Origin: Lindgomyces ingoldianus | Taxonomy: Eukaryota > Ascomycota > Dothideomycetes > Pleosporales > Lindgomycetaceae | NCBI RefSeq assembly: GCF_010093535.1 | Contig: NW_022985162.1 | Span: forward strand, 186,001 to 250,000 | Direction of reading: 5' to 3' | Length of the DNA stretch: 64,000 bases | Shown here: positions 33,645 through 44,987 of the stretch, one piece after another | Numbering within the stretch: position 1 is the first letter of the stretch | How the letters are laid out: each line of letters starts with the position of its first letter | The notes under the pieces: generated by a model | What the model was told of the DNA's origin: nothing | The model's input: the letters and a program-made list of their open reading frames with translations, nothing else | Databases searched by the model: none | Program-made: the position numbers and the translations under genes

Positions 33645-34429
33645 CCCCTGGTACCTTGTCTTGAAAGCAGTCGCAAGAACGCATTCCTATTTATACTCAA
33701 ATTTTCCTTGCTGTAAACTATAGCTTGGCAACCCTGGACCATCTGGACACCTCCAGACTCAAATATTACACTGTGCATTGTCGCTCCTTTGCCTAGTCTA
33801 TACATAATATCGTTCTGACGAGATATTTAAATATCTCTGTCACAGCTTCACTAGCGTATTCTCATCGGTTTCAATGATTATAAAGGATAATATACCAATC
33901 TTTTAACCTTGCTATCAGGCTGAGAAGGTTCAAAAATCGATTCATGGAATGTTGCCACGCCGATCGGTACTTCCCAATCAAAGCCTGTCGGCTCCGAAAC
34001 GAGCCCGGCTCCTCAGACCCAATCAAACGTCTGGAAAAATACAGAGATAGTGTTTTAATAAAAAAACCCTTATTCTTAAGCTGTGGCTTGGTTCTGCGTT
34101 TGGCTCATTTTGAACCGGGGAGGAATGCCCTCCGTCCTCTTCAAAGCGCGTCGCCCACCACTACAACTTCCTGAGCCATCCAGCACGTTTATGGATTTTA
34201 CTTGTATCCTTAATTCTTACAAAATTCTACCACTTCTGAGAAATGTGCACTCACGTGTCCACCAATTTCATGGGAAGCATCATTAGATTAACTAGTAGTA
34301 AAGAGCGTGGTCAAAATAGTTTAGTTTAGTGCATTCCTATCTGCAATAACGACTCCTGCAACGCCTAACCAAGCTGAGATAATAGAACCAAAACCCCTAG
34401 TCTAACCTGTCCTGCTGCAATCTTAGATC
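33645..34429. other. AT-rich sequence inside the candidate element
   Basis: No coding frame was recognised between the left repeat and the C-terminal end of the transposase relic. Confidence 0.35.
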
Positions 34430-36480
34430 ATCCGCGCCTACTAGTGCAATTCGTTGCTCCGCGCTCAACCAGCCTGCAGGCTCCAACACTTCACTCAATC
34501 GTGGCGACTTCGCGCTTGGCTCGAGCACATCTCCTGCTGCCGGACATGCCTTGCGCTTTTGTCCACCTGTACTCTTGCCTACAGCTTTCGTAGTCTTGTC
34601 TTCAGCTTTTTTAGCTTCTTACTCAGCCTTTTTAGCTTCTTTCTAAGCCTTCTTTGCCTCTCTCTTAGCCTTCTTAATCTCTTTTGCCTCCTTTTTAGCA
34701 GCAAGCTCTGTTCTTGCCTTGTCTATATCCTCCTAGACTATCACCTTTGCCATTCCTACTACATCAGACTTAGTGGACCGGCGGACTTTGCCCTTGTTAT
34801 TAATTTCAGCCAGAAATTCATTTTGTCCCTGTAGGGTGGCACGTTCTGCAAAGCATAATTAGGCAGCGTTGATGAGTTTCTGTTGCAGTTTATCTTTATA
34901 CTGTCTGTTTGCTTCGTCATTAGGGACCTGTCTAATCAAGTTCTACAGGGATATAAGAGCCTCTGCTGATACTGGCGTTATGGCGTTACAGGCGTATGCG
35001 GTACCTCCTGCGTACAAGAGCCTACTCCCTCACGCTAAGTTCTGGAGCTGTTAGTTCATGGAGAGGCTTTGGCACGTCACTGAGTACCTTGTCAGGGTTG
35101 AAGGGATACAAACCGGCCTTGGACCACCTAGCTCGTATGTTGCGAGGTGTGAACGCCTTGGTTCTTGTAGGGCTGTATAGATAGGTAAAGTGCTCCTTGC
35201 TGATTGTTCCTACGCAACTTTGCTCTAGTTGCTCAACTTGTTCACGGTAGGCTGCCTTTAAAGAGCTGAACACTGAAACATCGCAGAGTTAAAGCTTGTG
35301 TGACGTATAGGAGAATTCGGCAGAGGATGATATTGTTATCAAAAAAATACTGGAGAATCTCGAGCGTTTTATGCGTCCTAAAGCCATCTTTGATTAGCAC
35401 GGGTGGTTTCCTGTTAGTAAGTTCTTTTGTTTTGGGATTGAAAATATGCTTGAGTCACTGTAAACTGATATAGGAGTTGGTATATCCTTTATTGGATAAT
35501 GTATAATACTATCTAGGAGTATTATACGTTGTCTAATTTGCTCTATGTGTTGACCCTGGTCAGATTATCATTAGATTCAGATACCTACCATCAGCGCTCA
35601 CACATTCTATGGCTGTTATGTTTGTGCGTTTGATACGCGCACCTCTTTGACCTCGCTTGTTATTCTTGCTGACTACGACTTTGACTGCCTTCAGCATCGA
35701 GAGGAGAGTGCCGGTCTCATCATAGTTCCACACATTGCATGGAGGTATGTCCGAACGCTACAGCACTGGCCTAATCACCTCGAACCAGTGTACAACTTTG
35801 TCATATATGTCGAACTGCCTCCAGCCCAGCGCTTGCTGTTTGCTTGCGGTAAGTTCTAGATGGCGTTTATAAAAAAACTGCGGCCAGTTCTTGTAAGGAG
35901 GTTTACTTGGCCTGTCTTCTAGATCTCGCTAACAAGCAAGGCTAAAGGCTATTGAACGTATGTACCCTACTTGAACAGACCGTCCCAGCGCATCTTGGTG
36001 CGCCAGGAATATGGCAAGGGCTTTCTCTTCCTACGGGTAGAGATAAAGCTGGCCGTCATCCTTGTCTTTCTTGGATTGTTGACCGCGGGCACGATGTTGA
36101 AGGGTAGTCCGACAGACATCATTGTCAAGTGCTTGTTTCCGCAAAAAATCAGAGGATCCTTGCGCCAGTACCTAACCAGCTTTGTCCATCTTAGCTTACT
36201 GCGGTGGTGTTGTTGTGAGTAGGAACCGGGCGAGGAGGCATGAGACGAGCGCGAAGGACTGAGGTGGGACTGCGCTTGACCTTGTGAGGGGGCCCATATT
36301 TGGGCCTGTCTATTTTTAGCCGTCCGCAAATCTTGAGTTCGTTTGGCATTGCTGTATGGCAGTCGAAGACAAGCTCCTAAGGAATTGCAGAAACTTGACA
36401 AAGTTAAAGCTTGAGATTGTTTGTGCAGGAATTTGCAATCGGGATGGGCTGCAAGGAACGCGGGGTCGTTGCCCTGCAAG
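34430..36480 (-). pseudogene. decayed pogo/CENP-B-type transposase
   Basis: The minus-strand frames, read in pieces, show a CENP-B-like region near 35.98 kb (EEKALAIFLAHQDALGRSV). The DDE_1 core start (WNYDETGTLLSMLKAVKVVV, then TAIECVSADG) lies at about 35.6-35.73 kb. The post-catalytic segment FSSLKAAYREQVEQLEQSC, with KAGLYPFNPDKVL, is at 35.02-35.27 kb. A Lys-rich tail typical of fungal pogo transposases runs to about 34.45 kb. Several stops and frame changes separate these pieces, so no functional enzyme can be made. The upstream part (36.2-36.5 kb) is less clear and the start is not defined. Confidence 0.75.
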
Positions 36481-37077
36481 GAGCCGGAACCTCCGGCCTC
36501 CGGAAATGCAGTTTAACTTAGCGACTGTTGCAGATGTGAGATGACTAAGCCAACTAACAACCTCAAGAACAGCTACATGCACACGACGCTAGACACAGAT
36601 CTAGCCAGATCAATCTAGAATATCAGCAATTCAATATTCTGTGCATTACGTGATTTAATCGCAGTAATCACATCAATCCAGAGTCTATCTCTCTCAACTT
36701 ATTGTTGCCTTGCTGCCTTTCAGCACACAGCGTGCAGGCACCAAGGATGATCTAAACCAATGATAACACTATTATCGACATGTGAACTCCCCTAAACAAT
36801 CTATCAAAGCCACCAAATTCATCTTTTCAGGATGGCAGAAGAACGGTTTCTTGCTTTGTTGCTGTCTTTTTCGAGTGAATCTATGAAGTGATTCTACGTT
36901 CAGAATGCCTTTGAAAAGCTGTATAGCTGTAGGCATAAGTCAGTCAGGACACCAGCCTGTTGTGTAACAACGGCCGTAGCCAGTCGCAGCATGCCACAAA
37001 TTTCAACCAAACTTTCAGAGTCTAGCAGTTCCTCGTGAAGATTACAAGAAACAACATCAACACTAGCTGGCACCACG
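36481..37077. promoter_or_regulatory. upstream region of the SET-domain gene
   Basis: AT-rich sequence with no frame of note, containing the presumed promoter of the gene starting at 37078. Confidence 0.35.
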
Positions 37078-38565
37078 ATGGCTTGTTTGTACACCATACA
37101 AGAGATCGCCGGCAAAGGTCGAGGCGTCCTTGCTGCAACCTCTATTACCAAGGGAACGCGGATTATCTCCGAACCTCCGTTGTTCAGAGTATTCCGCGGC
37201 GGTAGTTCCAAAGAACAGCTTCATGAGGCCATTTTGAAGACAATAGCTGACCTCAATGGAGAACAACGACAGCAATTTCTTGCCTTGCATAACGCATTCG
37301 ATGATGAATCTGGCCCAGAACTGGGACGAGTTCGCACCAATGCCTTGCCTTTGGGATCCGATGCTATTGAAGGCGGCATATTTTTGGATTCGTCGCGCAT
37401 CAATCATTCCTGTATTCAAAATGCCCAGAATACATGGAATGAAGATCTCCAGAAGCTGACGATCCACGCCCTCCGCGACATTTCAGAAGGAGAGGAGATC
37501 ACTATATTCTACCTCACAGACCGTCCGAACCGCCAGGCACGGTCCGAAGCCTTGTTGTCATCATTTCGCTTCACCTGTTCGTGCAGCCTATGCTCTTTGC
37601 CAACCAACGAACGCCATAAGAGCGATACGAATCTGGACGAGATCAAGAGACTAGATGAATTAATCGGCGATGGGATGACGATATTTTCTGCGCCTTTGCA
37701 AGCATTGCATAATGTACGAAAGCTGCTAGCCCTCCTCGATAACGAAGGCTTTGCCGACGCGAGCGTCCCAAGAGCATATTACGATGCCTTTCAGATTGCC
37801 ATCACGCATGGTGACATGGCAAGAGCATCAATATTCGCGGAAAGAGCAGCGTCTAATCGTATAGTAATGGAGGGTAAGGATAGCTGAACTGTACAGAAGA
37901 TGGAAAGATACGCCAAGGACCCATCTGAACACTCGGCCTACGGTTATACTGGAAAATGGAGGACGGAAATGGTCGATATTCCGAGTGGACTTGATAAAGA
38001 TGCGTATGAAGGCTGGCTTTGGAAGGAAGAGCAGGTAAGCGATGGTCAATATGCGAACCTTCGAAGTGAGGTACCCTTTCCTTCGTTCAAGAACCTCCCC
38101 GGGGACAATGACATCAATATGGAATATCTTGGGATCATAGATGGCTTTCACTACTCCCCTATCAAACATTGGTGCTTCTTAGGGGAGATTATTGAAGTCG
38201 AGACAATCTTCCGTCTGCGGCTCATTGTAAAAGACAAGGCCAACCACCGAGTCCCAATCGCTTTCCATACAGACGAAGGGGGCCAGGAGCTTGACCAAGC
38301 ACTTTTACAACATGGATATACAGTTGCGATACTCTATGCAGAGCATCACGGGTTCCTGGACATGACGGAGGGTATCCGCCACGAAGTTCCGAGCAACATC
38401 AAAGTATGTTTCAATACCACGGTAATGCGTGTAATCAGACTATAAATGCTAATAAGCCACTTTATTCAGATATTTCCACTACCCTCTCGCATGCCCAGGG
38501 AGATGAAGACGATAGCGCCCCCTAGGCCGGGCTTTTGGTGGGCGGATTCGTTTTCAGCTCCGTGA
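37078..38565 (+). pseudogene. SMYD-like SET-domain gene interrupted by an in-frame TGA
   Basis: The frame opens at ATG 37078 (MACLYTIQEIAGKGRGVLAA) with a SET domain in residues ~8-150. The cofactor-contact motif is SSRINHSCIQNAQN, the late motif is GEEITIFYL, and a post-SET cysteine cluster (CSCSLCSLP) follows. The frame meets TGA at 37885-37887 but stays open in the same phase beyond it, into sequence that clearly continues the family (ERYAKDPSEHSAYG, then WCFLGEIIEVETIFR). A canonical intron (38404..38469, GTATGT donor) leads to a short last exon ending at 38565. The TGA fits a CGA to TGA change. The MYND finger that related fungal proteins carry near the C-terminus is not visible. The first 269 residues alone could still be a SET protein. 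Confidence 0.75.
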
Positions 38566-38858
38566 CGAAATTGGATCACACAAAATAGAACACAATTGAC
38601 TTCGTAGTATCAATGACATCTCAACATGATTTCACTACTTATCTGCTCATTCCACACGCAAATACCGCCATGATGCATGCAGGAGCCCGAAAATGCCATG
38701 TGGCTGATTATAATTGGCTGCGTGAAGACATCTTACTTTTGTGACACCCTCCCTAAGAACTTACGGCGACTTAGCAAGCAACTGCACACAAGAGCATGAG
38801 AGTCGATGTTCACGTATCTTCTTGGGTTCGCTCATTGAGATGCTGAGACGAAATAATC
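38566..38858. other. short intergenic region between the two cargo genes
   Basis: Nothing recognised apart from the presumed promoter of the DUF4470 gene. Confidence 0.35.
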
Positions 38859-41800
38859 ATGTACGCTCCGGTAGTCGTTGAGATTGTAACCTACTTCTAC
38901 CCGGTTGGGAACACCTCCGCGGTTCATCTGACCCGAAATCTCCCAATTGAAGAACCTGCAGATATTCTGCTATTGGGCTGCGGCGACATACGCAGTATTC
39001 TGTTCACCTTCTACAACGATCAAGATCTCAGTCAGCGAGCGTCCTCAATCTGCATTTGGCCCGTTAACTAACACGTTGTGGAGTTCGACGGACCGATGTG
39101 ACTTGCTGCGATATCGAAGCCGCAACTATTGGTATGGAATCTAATTATCCCCAGGATCTATGAAGACTCACACGGACTAATTACTTGTACGTTAGCGCGT
39201 AACATCCTACTCCTCAGCCTCATCTTGGATGATGAATATGGCGCCCTCAATTCGCAGCTGTGGAGCATCTATTATCATCTCTACCTAGATGATGCATCGC
39301 TGGAGCTCCTTAGTTCTCAAGCGTCTAAACTCTATTACCTCGCTACGTCATTGAAGAGCTGGCATGATGGCAAATATGGCGGGCGACTCAGATTTTGCGA
39401 CAGCAGTACGATGAAGAGAGTAAGAGAGGTGTGGAATACCTACCGTGTCCCGGAATTCAACAGTAATAGGTATAAACGTTGGATCCAGCATGCTGATTCG
39501 GCTATTCAAAGAGCCATGAAGTCACGAAAGGCGCGCATGGGAGAGTCAACTATTTCCCTTTCTGGAATCCGATCTGCAGCTCCTGCTGGTATCAAAGCTA
39601 TCACAGACGCCCCAACGCTTGGGCAGCATTTTTGGGATCACGGTACGACGGAGGAGAGACTTATAGGTGTATCAAAGGCAGACCATATCAACCCGATGTT
39701 TGTCACCGACTCGTCCACTCTCCACTATGGCACAGACCCGTTACTTGGGTTTCATCTGGCCACTGCCTACTCCCCACTACATAAGGAGTCCCCCTTACAC
39801 TCCGAGTCAATGCGTAAGAAGAATTTGCCATTCAAGGTCGTTGAGGCCGCACGAGTGCAATTCGCAGCCTGGGCGAAGGCATTTCGACAGAGTTCAGCAC
39901 AGGATACGACCCTCCGGTTCTTCGTAGGTGACGTGATTAGCTTCTCATATGCGCTTCAGCATGCAAACACTACGAGAATCAAACCCGCAAACATATATCG
40001 TGATTCGTATCACTGGGATCCGATCGTCCTGAACGGCTCCGATTACGCCGAAGCGGGCGCCGCGCCGCTACAATTCAACGTAATTGATACCTCTAATCTC
40101 ATCGACCATGTCGGCTCCTTGAACCTGCTTGTTGCTGTCGCGCCATTGTTGAGCAACAATAGCTCTTCCAGTCTATACACTGAGAGTATGGTACAGCGAG
40201 AAGGGTCTCAGCAGGAATATATCAATAGCATAATGTGTGGGCATTTCCCGACAATTTCAACGCTGATGGGTCTGTTCCCTGTCGAGTACTGGGCCAATTC
40301 ATCGCCATATTCTTTCGTTGACGACTTGCTCTTGGAATCAAACTATGGAACGGCTGATGACAGCTCCCAACTGAGACCGATGCACATCAAATTGACCTGG
40401 AGGCGAACAGCTGCGGGACCAACATCGCCGGCGTTGGACACTCAGGTCAGGCTGCACCTGGATAAGCTCGGGCTGGCTCGGATACTGCATAAAGTGTATC
40501 TCAACATGTTTCGGCACGAGAACGTCCAATTTCTGCTCTCTAATCTCAGTCCATGGTCTCTGTCAAACTACTTCATGCCGCGCTTCCATCGAGGCAGCTT
40601 CGCCCTCATTCTGCGCTTTGTGCGCAGTCGCGTTGAGACAGACTGGGATGGGATGATGGGCCATCTTCTGGACCTCATCGAGACCGAAACCACAGTCTTG
40701 ATGGGCTTGAACTACATTCAAGAGCTATATCTATATCTGAAATTGTATGGTGTGCTGTCAGTGCCTACATTATCGTCATCGCCGATGCAATCGAACTCCC
40801 CTGGCGCTACCTCAGGAAGTCTGAGATACTGGAAGAATATTCCTCCCATATTATGTGCTACCTTGATCGTTCCGAGGGAGAAGATCAAAGTAATCACAAA
40901 CGTCGACGCTACAGAGATCGGGAGTCCCATCATGCACTGCGTAATACAATCGTCTCCAAGCTACCAGTCCCAGAGATGGCAGAACATCTTCTCCGTGGTG
41001 CAGGTCTCCTTTGGCAACCTCTCCACAACTGGGATACGAAACACCGACTCATTCCAAGTCAGCATCATAGAAGACGAGCTCAGGTGGCGCGGTAGCTCCG
41101 CTCTCATTGTGTCGTTTCTGGTCCCGACCTGGATATTGCTGCTGGAGCCCCAAGCTGCCAAAATATCCTTTGGAATTCAAAGCACCCCAGCAGCTGCGCA
41201 AACTTTTTTGCGCACCCTTGGGCCAGAGATGACCATCTTCGAGACGACGTTGGAAAATGAAAGCAGCCTGTTTTTCTCCCAATTTCCACCAAACCAGAAG
41301 GACACTTCTTCTTTGCTACCTTTCCCAAGCCGTGAACATGAGGTTTCAACCATAGAAAAAGCTATTGTCAAAAGCAAAATCACCGCAAATATTGACTCTA
41401 CTACAACGAAGATGACGTCTCTGGCTTGCCGTCTTCAGATACTCTCCGAGGATATCCAGAAAGCATTGCAAAGCGGCGGCTTGGTCCAGACAACCCAGAC
41501 GTCTCCGTGTGGCTTCCTTGAGATCTTTGGTCCCAAGTCTATCCCAGTCGCCTTTCAATTTCCCTCGCCTGTGGTCAGAATGAATAGCAAGACCAGGATC
41601 GCTCGAAAGTCCTTGTACATCGAGGTCGAAGCACCGTTGGCCGAAGCGACTGTCTGGAAAACCTTCCCAGCACATCTCTATCCGGTCATCTTGGCTTCCA
41701 GCGCTCCGGTTGCATGGAATTGTTCGCGGCTGAACTTAGACCGCCTGCCAACTATTGACACTTCGAAGCTTGCAGAGATCGAGTGGCTCGTCACGCACGC

Positions 41801-42455
41801 CAGCGGAATGTTCAATACAAGAGAACGCCAGCTGAAGACCCAGCCGACAGCCACAAATGCCGAGCATGACGTTCGCTTCGCATTCAGGGACTCTCTGTTC
41901 TCGCTGTTCATGATTTTCACAGGGCTTCAGGGACGGAAATCAAATATGACTACCCTCCATAATCCTACTGGTGGCGGCGTGCACGCAATCATCCTCATCA
42001 GCAGTCTGAAACTCGATCTCAACAATCGTACGGTGGTCCTTGACTGCGCAGTGCTGTCTCTCACTGATCGACTCATGCCCCGACTGGGCCCGTTTCTTGG
42101 CGCATTTTCTGGACAAAAGGTTTGCCACATCAAGGTCGATGCTGACGAACTGCAACTGTGGAAGCAGAATCTACCTGCGATGGTGGAACGCTGTCGGTCA
42201 TGGCCGCACCAAGCTCGCTGCGAGTATCGCGCTCAGTCGCGCATTCCTCTGTCGACAGAAAATGGTCAACCAGTTATCTGTTCTTGTGGAAGTGGTAAGG
42301 TGCCGGCGAATTTTATTATTGGAGTCCCACATTGGGAGTCGGTTTCACGGTACTTTGTGCGGGCTGCCATATCCCTGTGCTTCTCGACCGCGTTCTCAGA
42401 GCAGTTGTTTGATTTGAGTATTTTCAGGGAGAAGGTTCATTCCATGCCCGAGTGA
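38859..42455 (+). CDS. DUF4470 (MYND-associated) protein
   Basis: Three exons: 38859..39030, 39084..39131 and 39196..42455, encoding 1159 residues. The N-terminus carries the DUF4470 signature: YFYPVGNTSAVHLTRNLP, ADILLLGCGDIRSILFT, then DVTCCDIEAATIARNILLLS, which is recovered only after removing two short introns of 53 and 64 nt with CTAAC/CTAAT-like branch sites. The LLLGCGD and CCDIE pieces resemble a methyltransferase-like nucleotide fold. The long middle has no motif I can name. The C-terminus has CEYRAQSRIPLS and ICSCGSG, which is seen in relatives. Fungal proteins of this family often combine with MYND fingers; the function is unknown. The frame is fully open, unlike the neighbouring SET gene. 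Confidence 0.82.
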
Positions 42456-43120
42456 GTTGACCACAAACGATATCGAGTCCGTAGCGAAGTCTGCGAAGCA
42501 GGACCAAAATTGTTTTGGAAGGCGACAGATCTCGACTGTCGCTCGGAGGAGGGGTCAAGCATTGGTCTCATGTTCGTGGTTGGGGTTGTCATTGGTGTTA
42601 CCATCCAGAGCAGCAATGTGGCTGTTTAACGCATTAGCACCCGTCCAACAGCAAGGTACCACGCAATAAGCACAACGACGTTGATAGAAATTGCTAAGTG
42701 TTGTCGTAGGGGAATGCAGAGCGAAGAGGTCAGCATAAGTGAGGACTCTGCATAGAGCACAGACGTGTTCGCGGAGTTGTGCCCTAGGCAGTAAGATTTT
42801 ACTGGTTTTGTTTTGGAGTACTGTTTGATGCCTGAAATCTCACTTGGGGTAAATCCATTAGTGTCTAATTAGATGGCAGAGGACAAGTGTCGAAAGCGGC
42901 AACAAGGGTAAGCGCCAGGCGACAGCGACCACAGATTTGGCCCGTATAAATGTTCTAGAGGTTTCCAAGCTGCGCCACCTCATGTTCAGGGCCAAGCTTG
43001 TAATTATGCTAATAGAGAGTCTTTGACCGATGCTTAGCGGCTTAGGTAAACAGCTCCGCACAAGCCATATCACGTGAAAGTTTCATCTCTCCCCTCTTCT
43101 GAGCTTCATATCCTTGAAAC
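42456..43120. other. 3' region of the DUF4470 gene
   Basis: Short frames only. I looked for a MYND finger after a possible GTGAGT donor at the stop codon and did not find one. Confidence 0.35.
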
Positions 43121-43122
43121 TA

Positions 43123-43194
43123 CAAAAATTGAAGTTCTTATGCTGTCTTCAGACTTTGACATCGTCTTTATCAGTATAAGAACTTCAATTTTTG
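43123..43194. mobile_element. 72-bp hairpin with TA at both ends, MITE-like
   Basis: Nineteen-base perfect inverted repeats (43123-43141 and 43176-43194, outer end CAAAAATTGAAG) enclose 34 nt. TA lies at both outer edges (43121-43122 and 43195-43196). The build is like a very short mariner-type MITE, but could equally be a hairpin-forming transcript end. Confidence 0.6.
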
Positions 43195-43416
43195 TACCTC
43201 ATAAGTCGAAAATACGCCTTTGACTGCAATAAAGCAGGGGTAGACTTCGTGGATGAAAAAGAATGGCGCCATTGAATCGATCAGCAGGCACGCCAACATA
43301 CGGTCGATCTTAATGTTATTAAGTGTCTAAGATAAGAGAACAGCTATAGAATAAGGTTTGGGAAATAGAAACTGTATACATCCGCGAATAAGAGACTAGG
43401 AGTACTTTGAAATATT

Positions 43417-43461
43417 ATGTGGCTCGCCACGCCGGGTGGCTCGGCACACCGGGATAGATGT
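43417..43461 (-). repeat. right copy of the 45-bp inverted repeat
   Basis: The inverted partner of 33600-33644 with 42 of 45 positions identical. TA follows at 43462-43463. Confidence 0.9.
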
Positions 43462-43853
43462 TATTTCTTTTCTTACACTATAAGGTCAAAGCCATTCTAC
43501 TAGCGTCAATTCTCTAACTCTATTCTAGAACTACCCCTTTCTAGTCCAGAGCACTTAATTGGATGTTTCTAGTCCAGGGTGATTCTAACAGGCGGCGGGT
43601 CTTGTTTCTTCCCTAGCGATAGCTTATCATGCTGTCCGCGGGTGCTCTCACACCATTTCTCTGTCTCGTCGCACGCATCTTGATTCTAACACTTTACCCA
43701 TTCTGTCAATTCTGAACACACTTTGAAAAGAACACAACTTCTCGTTTAACGCCGGGTTGCAAACACTTCCAATCATTACAAAGAATCAGCCGGCAGCAAC
43801 AAGTATTAAATGCATTCTCTCAAGCTACCTAATCCTCTGCTAACCCCCTAAAC
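43462..43853. other. intergenic sequence outside the right repeat
   Basis: No gene was recognised. The block TTTCTAGTCCAG occurs twice here within 40 bp (around 43538 and 43566). Confidence 0.35.
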
Positions 43854-44396
43854 TCACCTCAAAATCTCAACCCCACCTCTCACCACCTTATACTTCCCCC
43901 AAAACTCCGTCTCTCTCCTCAATGCCCCCTTCATCCTCTCTACCCCTTCCTCCCTCACCCCTATTCCCCCAACCCCGTCGACCGCAACCCTCAACCGACT
44001 CCCCTCCCCTTTCCCCAACAATACCCACTTCCTCTCTCTCTCTCCCCCAAAAACCCCTCTTGTCCTCTTCTCGCCCTCCCCCTCACCTATAACTTTCACC
44101 TGCTTCCCTATCTTCCTAACGCCCGCAGAATCACGAGGGGACGCCACCTCCCTCTTCCTCACACCCTCAAAACCGGGTTTAAGCGCACAATCTGCTCCTA
44201 GGCGCCCCTTAAGCCCGTTCAGGTTCCGAAGTCGTTTGCACGTGATCTTCCAAGCCAGTAGAGCCGAAACGAGGAGCTTGAAGCGAGCACGGAGAGGGTA
44301 GCTGCCGATATCTATGTCATTGGCCAGTTCGACGAGGGCGGGCTGGGAGATCGTGCCGCGATGGCGGTTGGTGGTGTTGGCGAAGGATGATGACAT
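43854..44396 (-). CDS. small basic protein of unknown function
   Basis: Single exon of 180 residues from ATG 44396. The N-terminal ~60 residues (ISQPALVELANDIDIGSYPL) look structured. The rest is strongly basic with Gly/Arg/Lys/Glu runs, ending KYKVVRGGVEILR. Bases 43854-44100 are strongly pyrimidine-biased on the plus strand, so part of the low complexity reflects composition. I recognise no family. Being open for 180 codons with a plausible start supports a gene, but it could be chance in a biased region. Confidence 0.5.
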   Translation of the reverse strand: MSSSFANTTNRHRGTISQPALVELANDIDIGSYPLRARFKLLVSALLAWKITCKRLRNLNGLKGRLGADCALKPGFEGVRKREVASPRDSAGVRKIGKQVKVIGEGEGEKRTRGVFGGERERKWVLLGKGEGSRLRVAVDGVGGIGVREEGVERMKGALRRETEFWGKYKVVRGGVEILR

Positions 44397-44987
44397 GGTA
44401 GTGAATTGCTATCCCGCAGTAATGAGATTGTGATTGGAGAGCGGGTTGACGCTGTATGGAAAAAATTATGATCATTCATCTCGAGGCTGTGAGATGGAAG
44501 GGTTGAGATGTCTAAGGAGCAAATGATTACAAGTGAGGGTGGGATTTTAAAGATGGGAGTGGAAAGGGCATCTATTGTAAGAGAGGTACAATAGGGGCGA
44601 AAAGGAAAATACTATACTCCGTGGGCTCAGGCTTATTTTGCTGTTGTCTGGCTATTCAAATTGCTATTGTGAGTCTGGTGAGCAAGAGAGGGTTGAATGA
44701 ACGTGCGAATATGTTATCTTAACGCGAGGAACACAATACTACTATCTAGCTATTCGGACTTGTATTGTGAGGGCAAGGTAAGACGGGCAAGTAAAGAGTG
44801 CACATAAAGATTGTTGCTCTCACGAAGATATATTCACCTCTACTCCTCAGTTTCACTGATAGATAGAACAACAAGCACGAGCGTCATAGGATAGAAAGGT
44901 GATGGACGGGTTCATTGAAACGGGTATATCCCTCCAACAACTATGCTATAAACACTATTGGTGCCATGTCTGCATCCTGCGCACACG
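44397..44987. other. intergenic, upstream of the 180-residue gene
   Basis: Nothing recognised beyond presumed promoter and the 3' flank of the FHIP gene. Confidence 0.35.

Larger units (their letters stand above)
33600..43461. mobile_element. candidate TIR-bounded element with cargo genes (9.9 kb)
   Basis: A 45-bp sequence beginning ACATCTATCCCGGTG occurs at 33600-33644 and, inverted, at 43417-43461, with three mismatches (two C/T, one G/C). TA sits immediately outside each end (33598-33599 and 43462-43463), matching the target duplication of Tc1/mariner/pogo elements. Inside lie a decayed pogo-like transposase on the minus strand, a SMYD-like SET gene and a DUF4470 gene, both on the plus strand. 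Two readings are possible: one large element that carried genes, or two short elements of one family inserted independently in opposite orientation around ordinary genes. The sequence alone cannot decide. Confidence 0.45.

Noticed and set aside
34454..34834. 126-codon plus-strand frame, Ser/Leu/Phe-rich, membrane-like
   Set aside because: It is the antisense shadow of the Lys-rich C-terminal tail of the pogo-like transposase relic on the minus strand.
37859..37896. 38-nt intron (GTATAG...TACAG) that would remove the TGA in the SET gene
   Set aside because: It is shorter than any other intron in the window and would delete family residues that are well preserved. The TGA is more simply a point mutation.
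42457..42669. Possible MYND finger exon after a GTGAGT at the DUF4470 stop codon
   Set aside because: The downstream frames contain a few cysteines but not the ordered C-x2-C and C/H pairs of a MYND finger.
43480..43720. Similarity between the flanks outside the two 45-bp repeats (GTCTCGTC...ATCTTGATTC near 33.17 kb and 43.67 kb)
   Set aside because: Only short, broken matches were seen, too weak by eye to call a flanking direct repeat.
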